From positions 1 to 55,087 of the forward strand of contig JAIXTT010000035.1 of NCBI GenBank assembly GCA_027483795.1: 55,087 nucleotides of DNA, in the 5' to 3' direction. The stretch's first letter is position 1. Each line of letters begins with the position of its first letter. The notes beneath the pieces are model-generated. The model saw nothing but the letters and a program-made list of their open reading frames with translations. It was not told where the DNA came from and made no database searches. Both the position numbers and the translations under genes were made by a program. Shown piece after piece: positions 1 through 7,824 of this stretch. This DNA comes from Hyphomicrobiales bacterium (lineage in GTDB: Bacteria > Pseudomonadota > Alphaproteobacteria > Rhizobiales > Beijerinckiaceae).

Positions 1-1
1 G

Positions 2-169
2 ATCGAAGTCGACGATCACGCCGTGCGGATCATGGGGGACAAGACGTCCCTCGCCGCCGTCATCGCCGGGCAGGCGAAAGGCGCGAAAAATGTTCGTGGT
101 TTTGTACGGAAATGGCGCGGCGGGGAGGATGAAGACGCGAACGGCTATGTGATTGAAATGGCGGTCTGA
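2..169 (+). CDS. C-terminal end of a site-specific recombinase (5' truncated by window edge)
   Basis: An open frame enters from the left edge and stops at TGA 167-169, giving the last 55 residues of a protein. The tail contains RIMGDKTSLAAVIAG followed by VRGFVRKWR, a pattern I recognise from the C-terminus of proteobacterial recombinase family (large serine recombinase-like) proteins, where AVIAG and VRGFVRKWR close the protein. The catalytic N-terminal domain lies outside the window, so activity cannot be judged. The position matters because the metabolic block to its right may have been acquired by transfer. Assignment is from the short tail only and is moderate. Confidence 0.55.
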   Translation: MEVDDHAVRIMGDKTSLAAVIAGQAKGAKNVRGFVRKWRGGEDEDANGYVIEMAV

Positions 170-448
170 TCCGGCGGCATGCCGGCGCAGCAGGGGCGGC
201 GGTTTCTTCCGCGGTTTCGGACCGCTTGCATGATCAAACCGTCCTGCGGGTCGTGATCCGACCTCGGATGGACGAATGAGCGGGGGTCACAGCAATGAAT
301 TAGTTGTTTTGAGAAAAATTCGGTTCTTCGGTTTTGAAATTCATGAGACCAAAACGCTTGCGACGGGTCTGCGAAGTGGAGATGCTCGATCGCCGCTGTT
401 CCGGAAAGCGGCGATCGGGCCGTGATCCTTCAATCTCGTGAAAAATCC
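170..448. other. Intergenic region upstream of the transketolase gene
   Basis: No gene is seen here. The stretch 294-350 is clearly AT-richer than its surroundings and probably holds the promoter of the transketolase gene. A 7-bp inverted repeat (atgaatt at 295-301, aattcat at 338-344) flanks the AT-rich core and could be an operator. At 252-271 lies the left copy of an imperfect direct repeat whose partner is at 10386-10405. Confidence 0.5.
252..271 (+). repeat. Left copy of 20-bp imperfect direct repeat
   Basis: The sequence cgtgatccgacctcggatgg recurs in the same orientation at 10386-10405 as cgtgatccgatctcggacgg (18/20 identical). The pair brackets the transketolase/TRAP block, with the recombinase remnant just outside on the left. 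It may mark a boundary, or be a dispersed repeat. Confidence 0.4.
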
Positions 449-2461
449 ATGAAAAATCCCCCGTCCATTCGCATCAACGCCGATCCTGCCCGCATGGTCG
501 CGGCCATACGCTTTCTTTCGGTCGACGCCATCCTGGAGGCGGGCGAGGGGCATCAAGGCGTGCCGCTCGGCATGGCCGAGATCGCGACCGCGCTCTATCG
601 CGATCATCTCCGTTTCGATCCGCAAGACCCGCTCTGGCCTGATCGGGACCGCTTCGTGCTGTCCAACGGTCACGGCTCGATGCTGCTTTATGCCCTGCTT
701 TGCTTGACGGGTTACGAGAAGATCTCCCTCGACGAGGTGAAGCGCTTTCGTCGACTCGGCTCTCATTGCGCGGGTCATCCTGAGCACGATCCGGTGGCGG
801 GAATCGAGACCACGACAGGCCCCCTCGGCCAAGGGATCGCCAACGCCGTCGGCATGGCGATCGCGGAAGAGAACCTGCGCGCCCGTTTCGGCGCGGATCT
901 CGTGGATCACCGGACCTGGGCCTTCGTCGGCGACGGCTGCCTGCAGGAGGGCGTCGGACAAGAGGCGATCTCGCTCGCCGGGCACCTGAAGCTCGGGCGG
1001 CTCACCTTCGTCTGGGACGACAATCGGATCACCGACGACGGTTCGACCGAACTTTCGATCTCCGAGAACGTGGCGGAAAGGTTCCGCGTCGCCGGGTGGC
1101 ATGTGATCGAGGTCGACGGTCACGACCTTGAGGCCGTGTCGCTCGCCTTCGACGCGGCGAAGGCGGACCCGCGCCCCTCCCTCGTTGCCTGCCGCACGAT
1201 TATCGCGCGTGGCATCGCGAGGCTGCAGGGCAGGCGCGGGGGGCACAGCGCGCCGCTCTTCCCGGAGGATCGGGCCGCCATGGCCGAAATGTTCGGGTGG
1301 GAGGGAGGGCGCTTCGAAATCCCCACGGACGCCGCCGAAGCTTGGCGCGCGGCTGGACGGCGCGGCGCGGAGGAACGTGCGGCCTGGCGGCGGCGGCTCG
1401 AGGCCTCCGATCCGGCCGTCCGCGAGGAATTCCTGCGCTCGCTCGACGGGCGTCCGACGGCGGGCGAAGCCGCGGCGCTCGCGGGGGTGCGCGAAGCGGC
1501 CGCCGGGTCGACCGTGCCCGCCGCCCTGATCCTGTCGTCCGGCGACGCGGCAGCAGCGCTCTGCACCGCTTCTGCCGACGTGATCGTCGGCTGTGCCGAT
1601 CTCGAAGCGCCGACCAATCATAAGCGGGGTCTGGCGGCCTTCACCGCCGAGGACCGGGCGGGCCGATACGTCCATTGCGGGGTGCGCGAGCATCTCATGG
1701 CCGCGCTGTCGAACGGGATTGCAGCGCATGGCGGCGCGCGGCCGGTCGCCGTCACCTATCTCGCCTTCGCGGACTACCAGCGTGCGGCGATGCGGATGGC
1801 GGCGTTGATGAAGCTGCCCGTCACCTTCGTCTTCAGCCACGATTCCATCGGCATCGGGCGGAACGGACCGACGCACCAGCCCGTCGAGATCATCGCCTCG
1901 CTCCGCGCGATGCCCTACATGACTGTCATCCGGCCGGCCGACGCCGTTGAGGCTGCTGAGGCGTGGGAGATCGCCGCGACCCATCGCGACGGCCCCGTTT
2001 CTCTGATCTTTGCCCGTCAGTCCGTTCCGCCGCTGCGCAGGGACGGTGCGGGCGAGAACCGCACGCGGTGCGGCGCTTATGTCCTTCTCGAAGCGGAAGG
2101 CGAGCGCGACGTGACCCTGCTCGCCACGGGCTCCGAGGTCACGATCGCGGTTGAGGCGCGTGCGCTTCTTGCGGCGCGCGGCATCCGTGCCGCGGTTGTC
2201 TCGATGCCCTGCTGGAACCTGTTCGAGCGGCAGGACGCGGGCTACCGGGCTTCGGTCCTCGGGCCTGAGGGCGGCGTTCGCGTCGGGATCGAGGCGGCCA
2301 CGAAATTCGGATGGGAGCGGTGGCTCGGCTTCGACGGGCCCTTCATCGGCATGACGGGTTTCGGCGCGTCGGGTCCGGCCGACGAACTCTACCGTCATTT
2401 CGGCATCACGCCCGAGGCCGCCGCCGATGCGGCCGAGGCCGCCCTGTCGACGCGGCGCTAG
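449..2461 (+). CDS. tkt: Transketolase, full-length single-chain form
   Basis: Thiamine-diphosphate enzyme moving two-carbon ketol units between sugar phosphates in the cytoplasm. The 670-residue product matches the usual 650-680. Visible signatures are SNGHGS near residue 72, the ThDP/Mg motif GDGCLQEG near 158, a GVREH motif carrying the catalytic Glu near 410, and GPTHQPVE, in the expected order of PP, Pyr and C-terminal domains. I chose ATG 449 (MKNPPSIRIN); an in-frame GTG at 422 would add nine residues without recognisable homology. Its stop overlaps the stop of the convergent lysR gene by three bases. It is odd that a second, split transketolase lies 1.8 kb downstream, which suggests this copy serves a dedicated catabolic pathway rather than only the pentose phosphate cycle. 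Confidence 0.9.
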   Translation: MKNPPSIRINADPARMVAAIRFLSVDAILEAGEGHQGVPLGMAEIATALYRDHLRFDPQDPLWPDRDRFVLSNGHGSMLLYALLCLTGYEKISLDEVKRFRRLGSHCAGHPEHDPVAGIETTTGPLGQGIANAVGMAIAEENLRARFGADLVDHRTWAFVGDGCLQEGVGQEAISLAGHLKLGRLTFVWDDNRITDDGSTELSISENVAERFRVAGWHVIEVDGHDLEAVSLAFDAAKADPRPSLVACRTIIARGIARLQGRRGGHSAPLFPEDRAAMAEMFGWEGGRFEIPTDAAEAWRAAGRRGAEERAAWRRRLEASDPAVREEFLRSLDGRPTAGEAAALAGVREAAAGSTVPAALILSSGDAAAALCTASADVIVGCADLEAPTNHKRGLAAFTAEDRAGRYVHCGVREHLMAALSNGIAAHGGARPVAVTYLAFADYQRAAMRMAALMKLPVTFVFSHDSIGIGRNGPTHQPVEIIASLRAMPYMTVIRPADAVEAAEAWEIAATHRDGPVSLIFARQSVPPLRRDGAGENRTRCGAYVLLEAEGERDVTLLATGSEVTIAVEARALLAARGIRAAVVSMPCWNLFERQDAGYRASVLGPEGGVRVGIEAATKFGWERWLGFDGPFIGMTGFGASGPADELYRHFGITPEAAADAAEAALSTRR

Positions 2462-3354
2462 GCCGTTTCGGCCTGCGGTTCGAGCCCCAGTTCCGTGAGC
2501 AGCCAGTCCGAGAAGACCCGTAGCGGATGCCGTGGGCGGATGTTCCGCGGATAGACGAGATTGTGGCCGACATAGTCGATGGATTTCGAGCGTTCGGCCA
2601 GCGGCGCGACGAGGCGTCCCGAAGCCAGCTCTTTTTCGGCGAGGCGGGTGGATTCGAGCGCCACGCCCATGCCCTCCGCTGCCGCCGAGATGGCCAGGAA
2701 ACTGCGGTCGAAGCGTCCGCCGATCCGCGGCAGGGCGTCTATCCCATTGGCCGAGAACCAGTCGGCCCACTGCACCTGCTTGGAATCGCTCTGGATCAGA
2801 GGGAGATCGAGAAGGTCCGCGGCTGTCTCGATCCGATTCGCCGTCTCCGGCGAACACATCGGCGTGATCCGCTCCTGCCCGAGCGGCACCACGACCAGCC
2901 CGCCGATCCGCGGCTGCCCGTAGACGATGTCCGCGTCGAAGTCGTCCGCCGAGAAGCGCGTGTAGTCGACGCCCGCGGCGAGGCGCACGTCTATCCCCGG
3001 ATTCCGGCGCAGGAAGCCGTTGAGGCGCGGCGTCAACCACTGCGCCGCGAAGCTGGGCGCGCAGTGTATGCGCAGCAGCTTCGGCGCGCGGGCCGAAACG
3101 GCGTCCATCCCGCGCCGAAGGTCATCGAAGGCGCGGCCGACATGCCGCATGAGGACTTCGCCCTCATAGGTGAGTCGGACTTGTCGGGTGTCACGCTCGA
3201 ACAGCGCGATCCCGAGCGTGTGCTCGAGTTTCTTCACGGCATGGCTGACAGCGCTGGGCGTCAGATTGAGCGCTGCTGCGGCGGCACGGAACGACCCGGC
3301 GCGCGCCGCCGCATCGAACACCCGAAGCAAGGACAAGGGCACCATCTGGAGCAT
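2458..3354 (-). CDS. LysR-family transcriptional regulator, GcvA type
   Basis: DNA-binding regulator of about 298 residues. The N-terminal winged helix-turn-helix reads LLRVFDAAARAGSFRAAAAALNL, then TPSAVSHAVKKLE, and is followed by a periplasmic-binding-protein-like effector domain. The start PLSLLRVFDAAAR and the SPSFAAQWL-like stretch (CAPSFAAQWLTPRL) are typical of the GcvA subgroup. I chose ATG 3354; ATG 3345 is an alternative, and the longer frame to 3435 would add unrelated residues. It is divergent from the short-chain dehydrogenase gene with a 107-bp spacer holding an inverted repeat (3368-3395), so it probably controls that gene and itself. The effector is unknown, possibly a substrate or intermediate of the transketolase/TRAP locus. 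Confidence 0.85.
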   Translation of the reverse strand: MLQMVPLSLLRVFDAAARAGSFRAAAAALNLTPSAVSHAVKKLEHTLGIALFERDTRQVRLTYEGEVLMRHVGRAFDDLRRGMDAVSARAPKLLRIHCAPSFAAQWLTPRLNGFLRRNPGIDVRLAAGVDYTRFSADDFDADIVYGQPRIGGLVVVPLGQERITPMCSPETANRIETAADLLDLPLIQSDSKQVQWADWFSANGIDALPRIGGRFDRSFLAISAAAEGMGVALESTRLAEKELASGRLVAPLAERSKSIDYVGHNLVYPRNIRPRHPLRVFSDWLLTELGLEPQAETA

Positions 3355-3367
3355 GAGCGCAAGTGAA

Positions 3368-3395
3368 CAGGATTCAACAATCGATGTAAATCCTG
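3368..3395. promoter_or_regulatory. Candidate LysR operator between lysR and the SDR gene
   Basis: A perfect 7-bp inverted repeat, caggatt (3368-3374) and aatcctg (3389-3395), with a 14-nt spacer. It begins 13 bp upstream of the lysR start and lies within the only divergent promoter region of the locus, the usual place for a LysR autoregulatory site. Function is inferred from position and symmetry only. Confidence 0.4.
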
Positions 3396-3461
3396 CGTTT
3401 GTCGTTGGGGTTCCGATGGGAAACTCTGGCTGCAACGAAAAGAACGATCTCGGAGGAATGA

Positions 3462-4211
3462 ATGCTGCTCCAAGGCAAGACCGCGGTCATTTCGGGCGCC
3501 GCGAGTGCACGGGGCATCGGCCTGGCCGCTGCACGGCTCTTCGCCGAGCACGGCGCGCGGGTCGGGATTCTCGATCTCGATGAGGGCGCGGCGCAGGCCG
3601 CTGCCGAATCGATCGGTAAGGGCCATATCGGCGTCGCCTGCAACGTGACCGACACGGTGGCCTGCCGGAAGGCGGCCGAGCGGGTGATCGCGGCCTTCGG
3701 TCATGTCGACGTTCTCGTCAACAATGCGGGCGTCACCCAGCCCGTGAAGACCATGGATATCACCGAGGCCGACTGGCATCGGATCGTCGACGTCAACATG
3801 TCGGGCGTGCTCTATCTCAGCCAAGCCTTCATCCCGCACATGCGCGAGCGGAAGCAGGGCTCGATCGCCTGCATGTCGTCGGTCTCGGCGCAGCGCGGCG
3901 GCGGCATCTTCGGCGGGCCGCATTACTCGGCCGCGAAGGCCGGCGTGCTCGGACTTGCCAAGGCCATGGCGCGCGAGCTCGGGCCGGACGGCATCCGCGT
4001 GAACTGCGTGACGCCCGGATTGATCCAGACCGACATCACGGGCGGCAAGCTCACCGACGAAATGCGAAAGGAGATCCTGAAGGGTATTCCCTTGAATCGC
4101 CTCGGTGACGCGGTCGACGTGGCCCGGGCCTATCTGTTCCTCGCGTCGGACCTGTCCTCCTACATCACCGGTGCGGTCATCGACGTGAACGGCGGCATGC
4201 TGATCCACTGA
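3462..4211 (+). CDS. Short-chain dehydrogenase/reductase (SDR)
   Basis: NAD(P)-dependent oxidoreductase of 249 residues, the classical SDR length. Seen: a glycine-rich cofactor motif SGAASARGIGLA near residues 11-22, an acidic ILDLDEG after strand 2 that favours NAD, NNAG, a catalytic Ser in MSSVSAQRG and the YSAAK Tyr/Lys pair, then a C-terminal SSYITGAVIDVNGG. It follows a good ribosome site (ggagg at 3452-3456) and starts ATG 3462. It heads the run SDR, split transketolase, TRAP transporter. In that context it more likely oxidises a polyol or sugar (acid) before transketolase action than reduces acyl-ACP, although FabG-like proteins look the same. The substrate cannot be read from the sequence. 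Confidence 0.88.
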   Translation: MLLQGKTAVISGAASARGIGLAAARLFAEHGARVGILDLDEGAAQAAAESIGKGHIGVACNVTDTVACRKAAERVIAAFGHVDVLVNNAGVTQPVKTMDITEADWHRIVDVNMSGVLYLSQAFIPHMRERKQGSIACMSSVSAQRGGGIFGGPHYSAAKAGVLGLAKAMARELGPDGIRVNCVTPGLIQTDITGGKLTDEMRKEILKGIPLNRLGDAVDVARAYLFLASDLSSYITGAVIDVNGGMLIH

Positions 4212-4268
4212 CGGAGTGCGGCCGCAGCGGCCGACCGGCAGCGATCCCTTCCAGATCCGGAGATCGAC

Positions 4269-5111
4269 GTGGCAACGTCCAAGGGACACAATCGTGAACT
4301 CGCCGAGCGCGCCTATCGCGTGAGACGCAATGCTGTGCTCATGGGCGAAGTGCAGGGCCAGGGTTACATCGCCCAAGCGCTCGACATCGCCGACGTTCTC
4401 GCGACCGCCTATTTCCACGCCATGCGCTACCGGCCGGACGATCCGACATGGGAAGGTCGCGACCGTTTCCTGCTCTCCAACGGCCATTACGCGATCGCGC
4501 TCTACGCCGCGCTGATCGAAGCCGGGATCATCCCTCGGGAAGAGCTTGAAACCTACGGCAGCGACGAAAGCCGCTTGCCGATGTCGGGCATGGCCTCCTA
4601 CACCCCGGGCATGGAGATGTCGGGCGGCTCGCTCGGCGTCGGCATGTCGATCGCCGTCGGCATGGCGCTCGGGCTGAAGCGCAAGAAGTCCGACAGCCGC
4701 GTCTATATCCTGTTCTCGGACGGCGAACTCGACGAAGGCTCCGTCTGGGAGGCGCTGATGTCCGCCGCCCATTACAAGCTCGACAACATCGTCGCCATCG
4801 TCGACGTCAACAACCAGCAGGCCGACGGCCCGTCGACGCAGGTGATGGCCTTCGAGCCGCTCGTACAGAAGCTCGAAGCCTTCGGCTGGTTCGTGCAGCG
4901 CATCGACGGCAACGACCTCGACGCGGTCGTCGTCGCCTTCGACGCTGCGAAGGATCACCCCGAGCCGAAGCCGCGGATCATCGTGGCGGACACTCTGATG
5001 GGCAAGGGCGTGCCCTTCCTCGAGGTGCGCGAGAAGAACCATTTCATCCGCGTCGACGCGCATGAATGGCAGCTGGCGCTGGCCGCTCTCGACGAAGGGA
5101 GGCTCGCATGA
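4269..5111 (+). CDS. Transketolase, N-terminal (ThDP-binding) subunit
   Basis: First half of a two-subunit transketolase, 280 residues, starting at GTG 4269. It carries the pyrophosphate-binding features RDRFLLSNGHYA, the SGGSLGVGMS stretch and the GDGELDEGSVWEA ThDP/Mg motif near residue 155, then VDVNNQQADG. The next gene encodes the matching C-terminal half, with an ATGA overlap that couples translation. Split transketolases of this kind often work in dedicated catabolic routes (apulose-4-phosphate and sulfosugar transketolases are known examples) rather than in the pentose cycle. Which sugar is used here is not evident; no sugar kinase lies in the block. Confidence 0.9.
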   Translation: MATSKGHNRELAERAYRVRRNAVLMGEVQGQGYIAQALDIADVLATAYFHAMRYRPDDPTWEGRDRFLLSNGHYAIALYAALIEAGIIPREELETYGSDESRLPMSGMASYTPGMEMSGGSLGVGMSIAVGMALGLKRKKSDSRVYILFSDGELDEGSVWEALMSAAHYKLDNIVAIVDVNNQQADGPSTQVMAFEPLVQKLEAFGWFVQRIDGNDLDAVVVAFDAAKDHPEPKPRIIVADTLMGKGVPFLEVREKNHFIRVDAHEWQLALAALDEGRLA

Positions 5112-6121
5112 AGTCCGCCGCTCCGCCGCTCTCCGGCAAGCCGCGCCTCACGACTTCGGCGATGATCGCCTCGATCGCCGGCGAGGGGCAGAAGACGAGA
5201 CCCGCGCCCTTCGGTCATGCGCTGGTGGACGTGGCGAAGAGCCGGCCCGACGTGCTCGGCATGACGGCCGACCTCGGCAAATACACGGACCTGCACATCT
5301 TCGGGCAAGCCTTCCCGGACCGCTACTACCAGATGGGCATGGCCGAGCAGTTGCTGTTCGGCGCGGCCTCGGGCCTCGCGGCAGAGGGTTTCACGCCCTT
5401 CGCGACGACTTACGCCGTTTTCGCGACGCGCCGAGCCTATGACTTCATCCACCAGACGATCGCGGAGGAAGACCGTAACGTGAAGATCGTCTGCGCGCTG
5501 CCCGGCCTCACCTCGGGCTACGGCCCGAGCCATCAGGCGGCGGAAGACCTCGCGCTGATGCGCGCGATGCCGAACATGACGGTGATCGACCCGTGCGACG
5601 CACATGAGATCGAGCAGGTCGTCCCCGCCATCGCCGCGCATCGCGGCCCGGTCTATATGCGGCTTCTGCGCGGGCAGGTCCCCGTCGTGCTCGACGATTA
5701 CGGCTACACCTTCGAACTCGGCAAGGCGAAGACGCTGCGGGACGGCAACGACGTGCTCGTCATCTCTTCGGGCCTGATGACCATGCGGGCGCTGGAATCG
5801 GCGAAGGCGTTGGAGGCCGACAGGATCGACGTCTCGGTGCTGCATGTGCCGACGATCAAGCCGCTCGATACGGAGACGATCCTGCGCGAAGCGGGCAAGC
5901 CGGGCCGACTCGTCGTGGTCGCAGAGAACCACACGGTGGTCGGCGGTCTCGGCGAAGCGGTCGCGGGATTGCTGATGCGTTCGGGAGTCCACCCGGCCTT
6001 TCGACAGATCGGCCTGCCCGACGAGTTCCTCGCCGCAGGCGCGCTTCCTACGCTGCACGACCGCTACGGCATTTCGACGACCGCTATCGTCTTTCGGATC
6101 AAGGAGTGGCTGTCGCGCTGA
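5108..6121 (+). CDS. Transketolase, C-terminal (pyrimidine-binding) subunit
   Basis: Second half of the split transketolase, 337 residues. It holds the Pyr domain with YYQMGMAEQ, whose Glu near residue 78 is the expected cofactor-activating residue contributed to the partner's ThDP, then SGYGPSHQAAEDLA and the C-terminal transketolase domain. I chose ATG 5108, which overlaps the stop of the preceding gene (ATGA). The longer upstream reading is a shadow of the preceding gene. It must pair with the N-terminal subunit to form the active site. A 92-base gap with a strong ribosome site then leads to dctP. Confidence 0.9.
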   Translation: MKSAAPPLSGKPRLTTSAMIASIAGEGQKTRPAPFGHALVDVAKSRPDVLGMTADLGKYTDLHIFGQAFPDRYYQMGMAEQLLFGAASGLAAEGFTPFATTYAVFATRRAYDFIHQTIAEEDRNVKIVCALPGLTSGYGPSHQAAEDLALMRAMPNMTVIDPCDAHEIEQVVPAIAAHRGPVYMRLLRGQVPVVLDDYGYTFELGKAKTLRDGNDVLVISSGLMTMRALESAKALEADRIDVSVLHVPTIKPLDTETILREAGKPGRLVVVAENHTVVGGLGEAVAGLLMRSGVHPAFRQIGLPDEFLAAGALPTLHDRYGISTTAIVFRIKEWLSR

Positions 6122-6213
6122 CGATATCGCCCGCAACCCGGCCGCAGAGCCGGGGGGGACGCCGAACCGCGAGGCTCGGCAACTTCCGTTGGAACATGTT
6201 CAAGGAGGAAACC

Positions 6214-7224
6214 ATGAAGGACATCATCTCGAAGCCGGTCTCGCGCCGCTCGCTGCTTGCGGCGGGCGTGATGGCTCCCGCCGTCTTCTCGTTCTCGCGC
6301 GGCGCTTCGGCCCAGCAGGTGACGCTGTCGCTCGGCCACAACGCCGCGCCGACGAATCCGCGTCACATCGCGGCTGAACGCTTCGCCGAAATCGTGAAGG
6401 ACAAGACGGGTGGCCGCGTCACCGTCCGCGTCGCCCCGTCCGAACAGCTCGGCAACGAGGCGTCGCTGCTGACGAGCCTGCGCACCGGCGCCGTCGACCT
6501 GACCGTCAACAGCCAGGGCTCGACCTCGGCGCTTCTGCCGGAGCTGGCGGCGCTCGGCCTGCCCTTCCTGTTCAACACGCCGGAAGCGGCCTTCAAGCTG
6601 CTCGACGGCAATTTCGGCGGCGTACTCGAGAAGCGCTTCGCCGCAGTCGGCATGGTGCCGCTCGGCTGGTGGGACAACGGCATCCGTCACATCTCGAATT
6701 CGAAGCGCTCCATCAACGTCCCCGAAGACCTGAAGGGTCTCAAGATCCGAACCCCGCCGGATCCGATGACGATCGACATCTTCCAGGCGCTCGGCGCCGC
6801 GACGCAGCAGATCAGCTTCGGCGAACTGTATGTCGCGCTCCAGCAGGGCGTGGTGGACGGGCAGGAGAACCCGCTCGCCAACATCGCCTCGTCCAAGATC
6901 TTCGAGGTGAACCCGTTCATCTCGCTGACCGGGCACAAATGGGAGTCGACGCCCTTCCTGATGTCGCAGATCACATGGGCTCGTCTCTCGGCCGCCGATC
7001 GCGACATCGTAAAGGCCGCGGCGGCCGAAGCCGGCGCGCTGCAGCGCAGGCTCATGGGCGAGTTCGACGTGAAATTCATGGCCGAGTTCAAGGCCAATTC
7101 GAAGATCACGATGAACGAGGCCGATAAGGCCGCCTTCCGCAGGGCATCCGCGGGCGTCGTCGACAACTGGCGCAAGAAGCCCTTCGGCGACTTTGTTGAC
7201 CAGCTCGTCAAGGCGGCGGGCTGA
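6214..7224 (+). CDS. dctP: TRAP transporter solute-binding protein (DctP family)
   Basis: Periplasmic substrate-binding protein of a tripartite ATP-independent transporter, 336 residues. The start ATG 6214 follows aaggagga at 6202-6209. The N-terminus has a Tat-like export signal (SRRSLLAAG at 10-18, hydrophobic stretch, ASAQQ cleavage region near 36). Family features include LSLGHNAAPTNPRH, then DLKGLKIRTPPDPM and FGELYVALQQGVVDGQENPLANI, whose conserved Arg in KIRTP normally binds the carboxylate of the ligand. This suggests an acidic substrate such as a sugar acid. It is followed by a strong hairpin and by dctQ and dctM. Neighbouring transketolases and dehydrogenases suggest that the imported compound is oxidised and then cleaved by ketol transfer. 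Confidence 0.92.
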   Translation: MKDIISKPVSRRSLLAAGVMAPAVFSFSRGASAQQVTLSLGHNAAPTNPRHIAAERFAEIVKDKTGGRVTVRVAPSEQLGNEASLLTSLRTGAVDLTVNSQGSTSALLPELAALGLPFLFNTPEAAFKLLDGNFGGVLEKRFAAVGMVPLGWWDNGIRHISNSKRSINVPEDLKGLKIRTPPDPMTIDIFQALGAATQQISFGELYVALQQGVVDGQENPLANIASSKIFEVNPFISLTGHKWESTPFLMSQITWARLSAADRDIVKAAAAEAGALQRRLMGEFDVKFMAEFKANSKITMNEADKAAFRRASAGVVDNWRKKPFGDFVDQLVKAAG

Positions 7225-7234
7225 GATATCGTCT

Positions 7235-7272
7235 CGTACGACGCCTCCGCCCTGTGGCGGCGGCGTCGTACG
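7235..7272 (+). terminator. Strong stem-loop between dctP and dctQ
   Basis: A perfect 11-bp stem (cgtacgacgcc at 7235-7245, ggcgtcgtacg at 7262-7272), with a further ccgcc/ggcgg pairing inside the loop. There is no T-run after it. It more likely stabilises the dctP transcript or attenuates read-through into dctQM than terminates fully. Confidence 0.55.
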
Positions 7273-7293
7273 ATCAATCCTGAGGAGCTCGGA

Positions 7294-7824
7294 ATGAGTG
7301 CGCTCTTGCGCGTGGCCGACTTCGTCGACGACCTCGTCGGCCGTCTTTGTCGCGGCGTGGTCCTCGTCACCATGCTCGCTCTTCTGGGCGTCATCGGCAT
7401 CAACGTCGTCGCCCGCTACTTTTTCGAACGGGGCGGGGTGAACGAAGTCGGCGAGATTCCCGAACTCCTGTTCCCTTGGCTGATCGGCGCCGGGATCATT
7501 CTCGGCGTCCAACGCGGCGCGCACATCGCGGTCGACTTCATCTCCGACCGTGTGGGTCCGAAAGGCCGCGTGGCGTTGATCGTGTTCGTGAATGCGGTGG
7601 TGATCGCCACCTATGCCCTGCTGCTCGGCCCCGTTCTCCAGATCGCCGAAATCACGTCCATCGAGCAGACGCCGCTTCTGAAGCTGCCGCGCTCGATCGG
7701 CTTCTATTCCATCGCCGCTACGATCGTCGGCGTCATCGTGGCGACCGTCGCGGTCACGCTGCGCGTGCTCGTGGCCGGCGCCTCCGCCGCGCCGGAATTC
7801 GATCCCGAGGAGAGCGTCACGTGA
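7294..7824 (+). CDS. dctQ: TRAP transporter small permease (DctQ family)
   Basis: Small membrane subunit of 176 residues with four predicted transmembrane helices (about residues 18-40, 51-68, 90-112 and 133-155). Family-typical features include LGVIGINVVARYFF in the first helix and the conserved ELLFPWLIGAGIILGVQRGAHIAVD around helix 2. It follows ggag at 7282-7285 and overlaps dctM by GTGA. It forms the inner-membrane complex with DctM and docks the loaded DctP. Confidence 0.9.
   Translation: MSALLRVADFVDDLVGRLCRGVVLVTMLALLGVIGINVVARYFFERGGVNEVGEIPELLFPWLIGAGIILGVQRGAHIAVDFISDRVGPKGRVALIVFVNAVVIATYALLLGPVLQIAEITSIEQTPLLKLPRSIGFYSIAATIVGVIVATVAVTLRVLVAGASAAPEFDPEESVT

Noticed and set aside
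341-3040. Very long open frame (899 codons) on the minus strand
   Set aside because: It is antisense to the transketolase and partly to the lysR gene, is Arg/Gly/Pro-rich without domain-like patterns, and both covered genes are clear. It is a product of high GC codon bias.
3462-4211. FabG (3-oxoacyl-ACP reductase)
   Set aside because: The SDR pattern alone does not identify FabG. An acidic residue after strand 2 favours NAD, and neighbours are sugar-catabolic rather than fatty-acid genes.
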